Shown here in pieces: positions 6,728-13,439 of a stretch of DNA of 13,532 bases. Position 1 is the stretch's first letter, and every line of letters starts with the position of its first letter. The notes under the pieces were generated by a model. The model was not told the origin of the DNA. It was given only the letters and a program-made list of their open reading frames with translations, and made no database searches. Source of the stretch: Alphaproteobacteria bacterium (GTDB lineage Bacteria > Pseudomonadota > Alphaproteobacteria > SHVP01); NCBI GenBank assembly GCA_009694165.1, contig SHVP01000065.1, forward strand, positions 1 through 13,532. The letters run 5' to 3'. Made by a program: the position numbers and the translations under genes.

Positions 6728-8287
6728 ATGCCCAACCAACCCAAACGCCCCCTGCCCGCACTTCTCGTGTCCACCGCGCTCTCGCTTTCCGGCGCGGCTT
6801 GGGCAACGCCGGCAGCGGCCGATCTGCTTCGCGTCGGCGTCGCCGGCGCGGTCAATCCGGCCACGTCCAGCACGCAGCCCGACGGCAATAAGCGGACCCT
6901 TGTGATCGGTAACGACGTCATCTTTAAAGAGCGCATCACGACCGATGCCGGCGGCAAGACGCAATTGCTTTTCCTCGACCGCTCCGCGCTCAGCGTCGGC
7001 CCCAACGCCGAATTGACCATCGACGAATTCGTGTTCGATCCCGCCACCGGGCGCGGCAAGCTGGCCATCAATGCTGCGGTTGGCGTGTTCCGCTTCGTCG
7101 GTGGCAAGTTGAGCAAAGCCGGCGATGTCGAGATCCGGACCCCCTCGGCCGTCACCGGCATTCGCGGCGGCATCGCCATTATCGAAGTCGGGCGCGATGG
7201 CAGCACGACCGCAACGCTGGTCTTCGGCCGCCAGCTCACGGTCACCGCAACCAACGGCACCCAGCAGATGGTTCAAAAACCAGGCTTCTCGGTGACCGTG
7301 ACACCGGCGGCGGCGACGCCCACGGCTCAGGCCCGGCCAACTGCTACGACGATTAACCGACAGCTCGACAACCTCGAAGCCGCACCGCGTCAAGGCGCCA
7401 GCGCATCCTCAACACCCACACAAGCCGCTGCACCTGGAGCTACGGCGGCTCAGCCGGCTGCAGCTAGCGGCAGCCCCACACCCACAGGCGGTCGTTCCAT
7501 CGCTGTAGAAGGTGGTGCCGCCGATCCGGGTGGCGGTCGTTCCGTCGCTGAAGACCGTGGTGCCCCCGATCCGGGTGGCGGTCGTTCCATCGCTGTAGAA
7601 GGTGGTGCCGCCGCTCTGGGTGGCGGTCGTTCCGTCGCTGAAGACCGTGGTGCCCCCGATCCGGGTGGCGGTCGTTCCGTCGCTGAAGACCGTGGTGCCC
7701 CCAATCCGGGTGGCGGTCGTTCCATCGCTGTAGAAGGTGGTGCCGCCGCTCTGGGTGGCACTCAACCCATGACGGCTCAGCCGGCTGCAGCTAGCGGCAG
7801 CCCCACACCCACAGGCGGTCAGCCAGCCGCAACCTCAGCATCGGTCTTCACCACCCAGATCACAGCCGGGGCAATTGAGGCGCGCTTGGCGCCTTCGGCG
7901 ACGGCCGGCGGTACCGGCACAGCATCCGTGACGGTCACCCGACCCGCTTCGACAACAACGGTTACCCGTAGCGTTACCGGCCCGACCACCCTCTCCACGT
8001 CGCCGCTAACGCCAACGGCGGCCACAACCGTTGTAACGGTGCCGCGCTTGCCGCCGCCGCCGCCGATATCCACAATCCGACCGGCAACGACGGCGGTTTC
8101 GCCGCGAACGACGACGACCCCAACCACCACGACCGTGCTGCCGCCGCCGCGAACGACGACGACCCCAACGGGTCCGATCGCACCGGTTTCGCCGCCGCCA
8201 GACACCAGCTCACCGTCGAAGCCAGTATTGCCCGTGCCGACGAAGCCAGGGGAACCTACCCGACCGACGCCGCCAACCGGTCTTTGA
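6728..8287 (+). CDS. Secreted FecR-domain protein with repeat-rich low-complexity tail
   Basis: A 519-residue protein in four parts. A signal peptide ends near AWA-TPAAAD (26-32). A FecR domain spans about 33-185: GNDVIFKERI, LLFLDRSALSVGPNAELTID, then the EIRTPSAVTGIRGG signature at 135-148. Residues 254-343 are six copies of a 15-residue unit starting RSIAVEGG or RSVAEDRG. The tail at about 370-519 is Thr/Pro-rich, with PPPPP and TTTTP runs. No transmembrane anti-sigma segment is seen, so this is not a FecR sigma regulator. It belongs to the secreted or periplasmic FecR-domain proteins, perhaps a surface or carbohydrate-binding protein. The ATG at 6728 lies 8 nt after the barrel gene; the frame is open further upstream but there it overlaps that gene. 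Codons in the repeat part have low G/C at third positions (6 of 15 per unit), unlike the FecR domain (about four in five in a stretch I counted). Confidence 0.85.
   Translation: MPNQPKRPLPALLVSTALSLSGAAWATPAAADLLRVGVAGAVNPATSSTQPDGNKRTLVIGNDVIFKERITTDAGGKTQLLFLDRSALSVGPNAELTIDEFVFDPATGRGKLAINAAVGVFRFVGGKLSKAGDVEIRTPSAVTGIRGGIAIIEVGRDGSTTATLVFGRQLTVTATNGTQQMVQKPGFSVTVTPAAATPTAQARPTATTINRQLDNLEAAPRQGASASSTPTQAAAPGATAAQPAAASGSPTPTGGRSIAVEGGAADPGGGRSVAEDRGAPDPGGGRSIAVEGGAAALGGGRSVAEDRGAPDPGGGRSVAEDRGAPNPGGGRSIAVEGGAAALGGTQPMTAQPAAASGSPTPTGGQPAATSASVFTTQITAGAIEARLAPSATAGGTGTASVTVTRPASTTTVTRSVTGPTTLSTSPLTPTAATTVVTVPRLPPPPPISTIRPATTAVSPRTTTTPTTTTVLPPPRTTTTPTGPIAPVSPPPDTSSPSKPVLPVPTKPGEPTRPTPPTGL
7446..7493 (+). 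repeat. 48-bp direct repeat, left copy
   Basis: This 48-base segment, beginning CGGCTCAGCCGGCTGCAGC, is repeated without mismatch at 7773-7820, 327 bases (109 codons) away. Both copies are in the same reading frame and encode AQPAAASGSPTPTGG. Together they bracket the 45-bp array. Homologous exchange between them would remove or multiply the whole array without a frameshift. Confidence 0.9.
7487..7756 (+). repeat. Six tandem 45-bp repeats within the FecR-domain gene
   Basis: Six head-to-tail 45-base units start at 7487, 7532, 7577, 7622, 7667 and 7712. Unit 2 equals unit 4 and unit 3 equals unit 6. Eight sites vary in all. On the + strand each unit encodes 15 residues of the FecR protein (GGRSIAVEGGAADPG type), and all eight variable sites change the amino acid. 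On the minus strand the same units encode GGTTFYSDGTTATRI or GGTTVFSDGTTATRI. There four of the eight changes are silent third-position changes, and G/C at third positions is 13 of 15. The array therefore looks as if it diversified as coding sequence in the opposite orientation. Confidence 0.95.
7773..7820 (+). repeat. 48-bp direct repeat, right copy
   Basis: Identical to 7446-7493, in the same frame of the FecR-domain gene, starting 17 bases after the last 45-bp unit. It encodes the same Ala/Ser/Pro linker as the left copy. Confidence 0.9.
8101..8169 (+). repeat. 24-bp repeat pair, 45 bases apart, in the Thr/Pro tail
   Basis: The sequence GCCGCGAACGACGACGACC and the five bases after it (24 bases in all) occur at 8101-8124 and again at 8146-8169. 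Both copies encode PRTTTTPT. The offset is 45 bases, the same as the period of the main array, although the sequence is unrelated. It shows that the tail also grew by duplication. Confidence 0.8.
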
Positions 8288-8349
8288 AACGATTTTAATA
8301 TCATCCAATAGTTGCATATAACAACCCTATACGGATGTAACGTAGACAC

Positions 8350-8378
8350 CAGACAAGGTATGTGGATAATGATATACT
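8350..8378 (+). promoter_or_regulatory. Candidate sigma70-type promoter before the broken receiver gene
   Basis: CAGACA (8350-8355) and TATACT (8373-8378) are 17 nt apart, in an AT-rich stretch just after the FecR gene. The -10 has five of six consensus bases and the -35 four. The GTG at 8379 directly abuts the -10, so transcription would begin inside that frame and the GTG could not then be the start codon. The match is only suggestive. Confidence 0.22.
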
Positions 8379-8877
8379 GTGCTTTGCAGGTTCATAAGGC
8401 ACGGTCTGGCTACGACGCCGAGCGCCAATCAGGCACACATCCTCGTCCTTCGACGCGACGATGAGTTAGGCCGCTGGGTCGGTGAGCGGCTGGCGAGCGA
8501 AGGTTATAAGTCGGTCTCGATCGCGACCACGCCGCAAGGCCTGATCGCGCAAGCCCAAGACAATCGCAACGACCTCATCCTGATCGTATCGCATGGCGGC
8601 GCCTAGGAATTGGAGGCGCTGTCGCGGGCAGATAGACCGAGAGTTGTCGTGCTCATCGACGATCCGGCGAAGGGTGAAGCCCTTGCCGACGCGCTTAAAG
8701 CCGATGACGCTTTCATACCGTCGCGTACGCCTCGCGAATTCGCGCGCCGCATCCCGTATGGCCAAAAAACTGGTCGGCAGCGGCATCACGCCGCCCGTCG
8801 ATAGTAGTAGCGCAGGAGCCCGCCCAACCGCTCGCGGCACCGCACGGGTCCCTCGCGCTGCCGATCCGCCGTGCTAA
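8379..8877 (+). pseudogene. Broken receiver-like (response-regulator fold) gene
   Basis: From GTG 8379 the frame encodes a response-regulator-like beginning: HILVLRRDDELGRWVGERL, then DLILIVSHGGA. It meets TAG at 8604-8606. The same frame then continues with good coding character (VVVLIDDPAKGEALADALKA, TPREFARRI). After 8753-8755 (CCC) a one-base shift restores a continuation RMAKKLVGSGITPPVDSSS that ends at TAA 8875-8877. Removing one C would join the two frames. The ancestral protein was about 165 residues with one receiver-like domain. The phosphoacceptor Asp expected after LILI is Val, and the conserved Lys near the end appears to be Arg, so it was probably already a degenerate, non-phosphorylated receiver. 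Sequencing error could explain one lesion but less easily both. No clear ATG start or Shine-Dalgarno remains at the 5' end. Confidence 0.6.
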
Positions 8878-8935
8878 CGTTTAGGGTCGGACGGGTGCTG
8901 GTCGCAAGCATGACTGCCGACAGGAGGGCGGTGCA

Positions 8936-9103
8936 ATGAGAGACCTGGTCAAGACCTGGCTTGCAAAGGTTGCGGTGTCCCTGAGCCTGGCCGTGCCGGT
9001 GGTCGCCGGGCCGTTTGAGGATGGGGTTGCCGCACTAAATAGGCAGGACTACGCAACTGCCTTGCGGCTCTTCCGTCCTCTAGCCGAGTTGACAGATTTT
9101 TGA
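8936..9103 (+). pseudogene. Truncated Sel1-repeat protein with signal peptide (or intact 55-aa secreted peptide)
   Basis: An ATG at 8936 with a strong Shine-Dalgarno AGGAGG at 8922-8927 (8-nt spacing) opens a 55-codon frame ending at TGA 9101-9103. It encodes a signal peptide (WLAKVAVSLSLAVPVVAG, cleavage near residue 24). The mature start FEDGVAALNRQDYATALRLF, followed by RPLAE, is the classic first half of a Sel1-like/TPR repeat protein. Family members continue LAEQGDAxAQ and run for several repeats; here the sequence turns into LTDF and stops. The break falls at about 9087, where coding character ends. I read it as a gene cut by insertion or recombination. A functional short secreted peptide is less likely but possible, since start and signal sequence are intact. 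Confidence 0.6.
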
Positions 9104-9194
9104 GTAGGGACAGCAAGAGTTTCGGGCTACTTTGACGGATGAAACGGATCTAGACTGCTGCCATCGACAATTCGGTATCGGGGGGGGGGAAGTC
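9104..9194. other. Junction sequence with G10 tract before the Rieske gene
   Basis: These 91 bases join the truncated Sel1 gene to the oxygenase operon. They hold a TTG-started in-frame extension of the oxygenase frame (from 9132) that has poor coding character. A run of ten G at 9180-9189 ends five bases before the ATG at 9195 and occupies the ribosome-binding position. TTGACA at 9089-9094, just upstream, is a perfect -35 hexamer, but I find no fitting -10. Confidence 0.5.
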
Positions 9195-10415
9195 ATGGTG
9201 ACGGGGCAAACGGTCGAGGACATCCTGGGCCGCGAGGCGGTAGTAAAGCTGCGCCAGCCGATCGACCGGGCCTGCGGACTGCCGGGCGCCGCCTACACCA
9301 GCGAGGAGTTCTTCCGGCTGGAGCAGAAACGGCTGTTTCCCCGGACCTGGATGTGCCTTGCCTTCGCGTCGGATGTGCCCCAGCCGGGCGACGCGATCCC
9401 GCTGACCGCGGCCGGCATCCCCGTCATCCTGGTGCGCGACCGCCAGGGCGAGATCAAGGTCTTTCACAACGTCTGCCGGCACCGCGCCGCCATGATCGTC
9501 ACCGCTCCGTGCCAGGGCCTGAAGCAATTCGCCTGCCCTTACCACGCCTGGGCATATGACCTCGACGGCCGGCTCAAGGCGGTGCCCTATTTCGACGGCA
9601 CCAAGGACGGCCATTCCAAGCTGCCGCTCGACCTGTCGAAGCTCGGCCTGGTGCCCGTGCGCGCCGCCGTCTGGCACCACTGGGTGTTCATCAATCTCGA
9701 CGGCAATGCCGCGCCCTTTGCCGAGCACGTCCGGCCGCTAGAGGAGCTGATCAACGGCGCCGACCTCGGCGCCACCCGCATCGGCCACCGCGAGGACTGG
9801 GAATGGCGCGGCAATTGGAAGATGCAGAACGACAACTGGGAGACCTATCACCACACCTGGGTGCACAAGAACGTGTTCACCCGGATCTCCGACGATCTGG
9901 ACCTGCAGACCGGTGAGCCGAAGTCCGAGCCGATTCCGCTCGGCACGGTGGTCACGCTGAAGCGCCGGGGCGACCAGGACGTCTATCCCGGCGCGGGCGA
10001 CCTGCCGGTCATCCCGTTTCCCGCCGGCCGTAAGCGCGTGCGCTGCACCAGCGTGCTGTTCCCCAATATGACCCTCACGCTGGGCGCTGATCAACTCGCC
10101 TCGGTGATCGCCGATCCGCTGGCGGCCGACCGCACGGTCTCCAAGATGGGCTACTTCTTCGTCGGCGAGGCAGCGACCAATGTCCGGTTTGCCGAGCCGC
10201 GCGCGCGCGCGCTCGCGCGCTGGCTTGGCGCGACCGGGCGGCAGGGTGATCGGGGCGGCATTCGCAGCCAGGACATGCTGATCTGGGAACAGCAGCAAAA
10301 GGCCCGCCGCTCGCCGGTGGCCGACGAGGTCGTGTTCTCGCCGGTCTGGGAAAAGAACGTCCATCATTTCCAGAACATGCTGATCGATGTAATCTCGGCG
10401 CCGACCAATCATTGA
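9195..10415 (+). CDS. Rieske non-haem iron oxygenase, alpha (catalytic) subunit
   Basis: Predicted catalytic subunit of a two-component ring-hydroxylating or N-demethylating oxygenase, 406 residues, cytoplasmic. The N-terminal Rieske [2Fe-2S] domain has Cys94-x-His96 and Cys114-x2-His117 (CRHRA, CPYHAW). The catalytic domain has NWKMQNDNWETYHHTWVH with iron ligands His219 and His224. The third ligand is probably the Asp of SQDMLIWEQQQ near the C-terminus. Glu216 sits where naphthalene dioxygenase has its bridging Asp. A Glu here is known in CntA and relatives acting on quaternary ammonium compounds, so carnitine-, betaine- or stachydrine-like substrates are plausible (inference). I place the start at ATG 9195 because the residues before it, TTG 9132 onward, do not look like protein. 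The spacer before it is poly-G, an unusual ribosome-binding context. The electron-transfer reductase is not in the window. The permease genes follow, after a gap of 24-72 nt depending on their start. Confidence 0.92.
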   Translation: MVTGQTVEDILGREAVVKLRQPIDRACGLPGAAYTSEEFFRLEQKRLFPRTWMCLAFASDVPQPGDAIPLTAAGIPVILVRDRQGEIKVFHNVCRHRAAMIVTAPCQGLKQFACPYHAWAYDLDGRLKAVPYFDGTKDGHSKLPLDLSKLGLVPVRAAVWHHWVFINLDGNAAPFAEHVRPLEELINGADLGATRIGHREDWEWRGNWKMQNDNWETYHHTWVHKNVFTRISDDLDLQTGEPKSEPIPLGTVVTLKRRGDQDVYPGAGDLPVIPFPAGRKRVRCTSVLFPNMTLTLGADQLASVIADPLAADRTVSKMGYFFVGEAATNVRFAEPRARALARWLGATGRQGDRGGIRSQDMLIWEQQQKARRSPVADEVVFSPVWEKNVHHFQNMLIDVISAPTNH

Positions 10416-10439
10416 GCCCGAGGCGGTGCCGGGGCTTCG

Positions 10440-11342
10440 ATGGTGGCCGCGACGCTCGAACGTGATGGAGCGGGGGAACGGGCGTCGATGACGCGGCGGT
10501 GGACGCTGTGCATCTTGCCGCCGCTGCTGCTCAGCATCGTCATGCTCGGCGTCACCCAGTTCATCTTCCTGCAGCGCAGCTTCTTCCTCGACACCGGGCT
10601 CGGCCAGTCGGGCAGCGAGTTCACGCTGCAGAACTACATCGACGTGGTCACCGACCCCTTCTACATTGACTCCATGCGGCTGACCTTCCTGCTCGCCGCC
10701 ACCGTGGTCGCCTTGTCGCTGATCCTGACCTACCCGATCGCCTACACGCTGGCGCGCCTGCCGGCGCGCTGGGCGACCGTGCTGCTGTCGGCCATCGTCT
10801 GCTCGTCGTTCGTCTCGGTCTCGATCAAGATCCTGGGCCTGGTCATCATCTTCGCCGCCGACGGCGCGATCAGCCGCTTCTTCCGCTGGATCGGCGTCAT
10901 CGAGCAGAGCCTGCAGATCATCGGCACGATCCCCGGCGTGATCTTCGGCTACATTCATCTCGCGATCGGCTTCATGGTCATGATGCTGTTCAGCGTGATC
11001 CAGACCATCCCGGTCCGGCTCGAGGAAGCGGCGCAGGTGCATGGCGCCTCGCGCTGGCGGGTCTACTGGCGGGTGGTGATCCCGCTCAGCCTGCCCGGCA
11101 TGCTCAACGCCGCGCTGATCCAGTTCAACCTGCTGATGGGAGCCTTCGTCACCGCGGCGGTGCTCGGCGGCGGCAAGATCCTGACCTTTCCCGTGCTGAT
11201 CGAACGGGCGCTCATCCTGCTCAACGACTACGGCCTCGCCGCCGCGATGTCCGCGGTGCTGCTGGTGATCGTCCTGGCGGTCAACCTCGGCTCGATCTTC
11301 CTGGTCTCGCGTCTGCGCATGAACCTTGGCGTAGTGCGATGA
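10440..11342 (+). CDS. ABC transporter permease, PotB-like (polyamine/opine type)
   Basis: Inner-membrane permease of a binding-protein-dependent importer, 300 residues, with about six membrane segments (near 22-45, 78-102, 107-130, 158-187, 213-242, 262-290). The cytoplasmic EAA loop, which docks the ATPase, is clear: EEAAQVHGASRWRVYW starts at 195 and continues VIPLSLPG. Sequence style and the partner genes fit the polyamine/opine/phosphonate group. The start is either ATG 10440 or ATG 10488; the second removes a short polar leader and begins MTRRWTLCILPP. Neither has a strong Shine-Dalgarno. The stop overlaps the next permease start (ATGA), so the two permeases are probably made together as a heterodimer. 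Confidence 0.9.
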   Translation: MVAATLERDGAGERASMTRRWTLCILPPLLLSIVMLGVTQFIFLQRSFFLDTGLGQSGSEFTLQNYIDVVTDPFYIDSMRLTFLLAATVVALSLILTYPIAYTLARLPARWATVLLSAIVCSSFVSVSIKILGLVIIFAADGAISRFFRWIGVIEQSLQIIGTIPGVIFGYIHLAIGFMVMMLFSVIQTIPVRLEEAAQVHGASRWRVYWRVVIPLSLPGMLNAALIQFNLLMGAFVTAAVLGGGKILTFPVLIERALILLNDYGLAAAMSAVLLVIVLAVNLGSIFLVSRLRMNLGVVR

Positions 11343-12169
11343 GGCCACCCTATGCGCGCTACGCCTGGCTCGCCATCGTCATCGTCTTCATCTACGCGCC
11401 GATCCTGGTGGTGGTCGGCGCCTCGGTGGATCCCGGCACCTATGTCTCGACCCGTGCCTTCCTGCAGTTCCCGCCCAACGGCTTCTCGCTGCGCTGGTAC
11501 CGCGAGATCCCGCCCGAGCTGTGGGCCTCGCTGTGGTTCAGCATCAAGATCGCCGTGCTGTCGGCGGTGGTCTCAGCGATCGTGGGATTCCTGGCCGCGC
11601 TCGGCCTGGTGCGCGGCCGGTTTCCGGGCAAGGCGCTGGTCGCCGCCATGTTCCGCGCGCCGCTGCAGATTCCTTTCATCGTCACCGGCGTGGCCTATCT
11701 GCAGACCTTCTACTTCGTCTCCGGCCATACCGGCTTCCAGATGCACGGCACGCTGCTCGGCCTGTTCCTCGGCAACCTGTTCGTCTCGATCCCCTATACG
11801 ATCGGCGCGATCACGGTGTCGCTGATGCGCGTCAACCCGAGCCTCGAGGAGGCGGCGCTCGGGCTGGGCGCCTCGCGCTGGCGCGCGCTCCGCCGGGTGA
11901 CGATCCCGCTGATCATGCCCGGTATCTACGGCGGCACGCTGTTCGCGTTCCTGATCACCTTCACCGAGGTGACCATCTCGGTCTTCCTGTCAGGGCGCGA
12001 CGTCGTACCGTTTTCGGTCTACGTGTTCACCTCGATCACGACCGACATGGAGCCGACCATCCCCGCGATCTCGACCCTGGTATTTCTCGGCTCGCTGGCC
12101 ATGGTCTATCTCATGCAGAGATTCCTGGGCATGGAGGTACTGTTGAGGAGCGGCGGCGGCAAGAGCTGA
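11339..12169 (+). CDS. ABC transporter permease, PotC-like
   Basis: Second permease of the importer, 276 residues with about six membrane segments beginning at about residue 8 (YAWLAIVIVFIYAPILVVV). The EAA loop EEAALGLGASRWRALRRV starts at 170 and is followed by TIPLIMPG. The N-terminal layout and the extracytoplasmic loop WYREIPPELWASLW are typical of PotC-type subunits. The start ATG overlaps the stop of the first permease by four bases, so translation is likely coupled. The binding-protein gene begins 46 nt downstream with its own strong ribosome-binding site. Confidence 0.92.
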   Translation: MRPPYARYAWLAIVIVFIYAPILVVVGASVDPGTYVSTRAFLQFPPNGFSLRWYREIPPELWASLWFSIKIAVLSAVVSAIVGFLAALGLVRGRFPGKALVAAMFRAPLQIPFIVTGVAYLQTFYFVSGHTGFQMHGTLLGLFLGNLFVSIPYTIGAITVSLMRVNPSLEEAALGLGASRWRALRRVTIPLIMPGIYGGTLFAFLITFTEVTISVFLSGRDVVPFSVYVFTSITTDMEPTIPAISTLVFLGSLAMVYLMQRFLGMEVLLRSGGGKS

Positions 12170-12215
12170 GCGCGCCCGCCCAACCCGTTGCACACGTATC
12201 AAGGAGGGACGCGAA

Positions 12216-13304
12216 ATGGTCACGGTCATTCGCCTGGCGCTCGCCGGCGCCGCGCTGGCGGCGGCTTCGGCCACGCTGATTCCGGCCGCCGCCGCCGCGG
12301 CGCAGTTCGACAACGTCACGGTGACCATCGGCACCTTCGGCGGCCCGTGGTCCGATCGTCTCAACGTCGAGCTCAAGTCCAAGATGGCGGCGGCGGGGAT
12401 CACGGTGAAATACGTCACCGCCTTGAACGAGGAGATCAAGGCGCAGCTCATCGCCGCGCGCGGCCAAAAGCCGCCCTATGACCTGGTCGAGATCTCCGAC
12501 GCGACCTACCCCGACCTGATCGCCGGCAAGTTCCTGGTGCCGCTCGACCTTGAGAAGATCCCGAACATCAAGAATCTTCATCCCGCCATGTACAACGAGT
12601 ACCGGGTCGCCTACTGGGCCTCGCAGCCCTGCCTGATCTACAACGTCGACAAGCTCGCGGAGGCCGGCATCAAGCCGCCCGTGCGCTACACCGACATGGC
12701 CGACCCACGGCTCGCCGGGCGCGTTCTGCTGTCGGACATCACCGGCTATGCCGGCTACTACCAGGTGCTCAGCCTGGCCTACGAGAACGGCGGCAGCGAA
12801 GCCAATCCCCAGAAGGGCTTCGACATGATGGCCAAGATCAAGCCGCATTCCTATTCGCGCTCGGTCGCCCAGACCATGCAGCTGTTCAAGTCGGGCGACG
12901 TCTGGGCCTCGATCAACATCGCTCATATCGGCATGCGCATGTTCGACGCCGGCATCAACGTCGCCGTCGTGCATCCCGAGGTCGACGGCCACCCGGTCGC
13001 GCTGGCGCGCGGCTATCTTGGCCGCGCCAGCGGCTCCGACGACAAGGGCGGAGCGCTCGAGTTCATCATCAACGAGCTGGTCTCGGCGGAGGTCCAGGAG
13101 AGCCTGTATCTCTGGGGCGCGACCATTCCGACCAACGACATCGCCATGCGCAAGGTGCAGAGCACGGTCAAGACCGACCGCGCGGGTCATCCCTTCCTGC
13201 AGATGGACCCCGCAACGATCGCCAAGTCCTGGGTGCCCGACCTGGGCAAGGTCGACCGCCGTGCCTGGGTGCGGTCCTGGCAACGCGCGGTGGCGCAGCA
13301 ATAG
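12216..13304 (+). CDS. Periplasmic substrate-binding protein of the ABC importer (PotD-like)
   Basis: A 362-residue extracellular solute-binding protein that should capture the substrate in the periplasm and hand it to the two permeases upstream. It has an Ala-rich signal peptide (1-29, LALAGAALAAASATLIPAAA, cleavage before QFDN) with no lipobox Cys, so it is soluble. The mature part opens with VTIGTFGGPWSDRL, the style of the PotD/opine-type binding proteins (SBP_bac_8-like), and has WASINIAHIGMRM and a C-terminal ALEFIINELVSAEVQESL segment typical of that fold. AAGGAGG at 12201-12207 lies 8 nt before the ATG and is the best Shine-Dalgarno of this operon, fitting the need for excess binding protein. 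The ligand cannot be read from sequence; the oxygenase in the operon suggests a small nitrogen compound. Confidence 0.92.
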   Translation: MVTVIRLALAGAALAAASATLIPAAAAAAQFDNVTVTIGTFGGPWSDRLNVELKSKMAAAGITVKYVTALNEEIKAQLIAARGQKPPYDLVEISDATYPDLIAGKFLVPLDLEKIPNIKNLHPAMYNEYRVAYWASQPCLIYNVDKLAEAGIKPPVRYTDMADPRLAGRVLLSDITGYAGYYQVLSLAYENGGSEANPQKGFDMMAKIKPHSYSRSVAQTMQLFKSGDVWASINIAHIGMRMFDAGINVAVVHPEVDGHPVALARGYLGRASGSDDKGGALEFIINELVSAEVQESLYLWGATIPTNDIAMRKVQSTVKTDRAGHPFLQMDPATIAKSWVPDLGKVDRRAWVRSWQRAVAQQ

Positions 13305-13439
13305 GCGAGGGGCGAACGCGGCCAGGGCCGAGCGCAGGCCGGGACAGTCGCCAGCAGTCGAGCCGGGAGGTCAATGACATGAAGGGCATTGTCACATTGA
13401 GGAATCGATATCGCAACAAAGCCGTCAGCGACGTTCATC

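Larger units (their letters stand above)
7409..7765 (-). other. Antisense open frame encoding Gly/Thr 15-residue repeats
   Basis: On the minus strand a frame begins at a TTG (7765) and reads through all six 45-bp units, giving six repeats of the form GGTTFYSDGTTATRI, before a Cys/Ser/Arg-rich tail encoded by the flanking DNA. There is no ATG start and no Shine-Dalgarno sequence just upstream, so expression is doubtful. Still, the repeat part has codon bias and silent variation expected of real coding sequence, and it resembles the GxTTFYSDG-type repeat proteins I recall from predicted small bacterial proteins (not checked). It may be an imported fragment of such a gene, now read in the wrong orientation inside the FecR gene. 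Confidence 0.3.

Noticed and set aside
7487..7756. CRISPR array
   Set aside because: The 45-bp units are directly abutting with no variable spacers, and they stay in frame in a protein gene.
6728..8287. FecR-domain protein as a sigma-factor regulator
   Set aside because: It lacks the N-terminal anti-sigma segment and transmembrane helix, has a cleavable signal peptide, and no sigma factor or TonB receptor is adjacent.
9738..11348. A 536-codon minus-strand frame opposite the oxygenase and permease genes
   Set aside because: The translation is a monotonous Asp/Glu/His/Arg-rich chain, the usual antisense of GC-rich membrane-protein codons. The + strand genes are certain.
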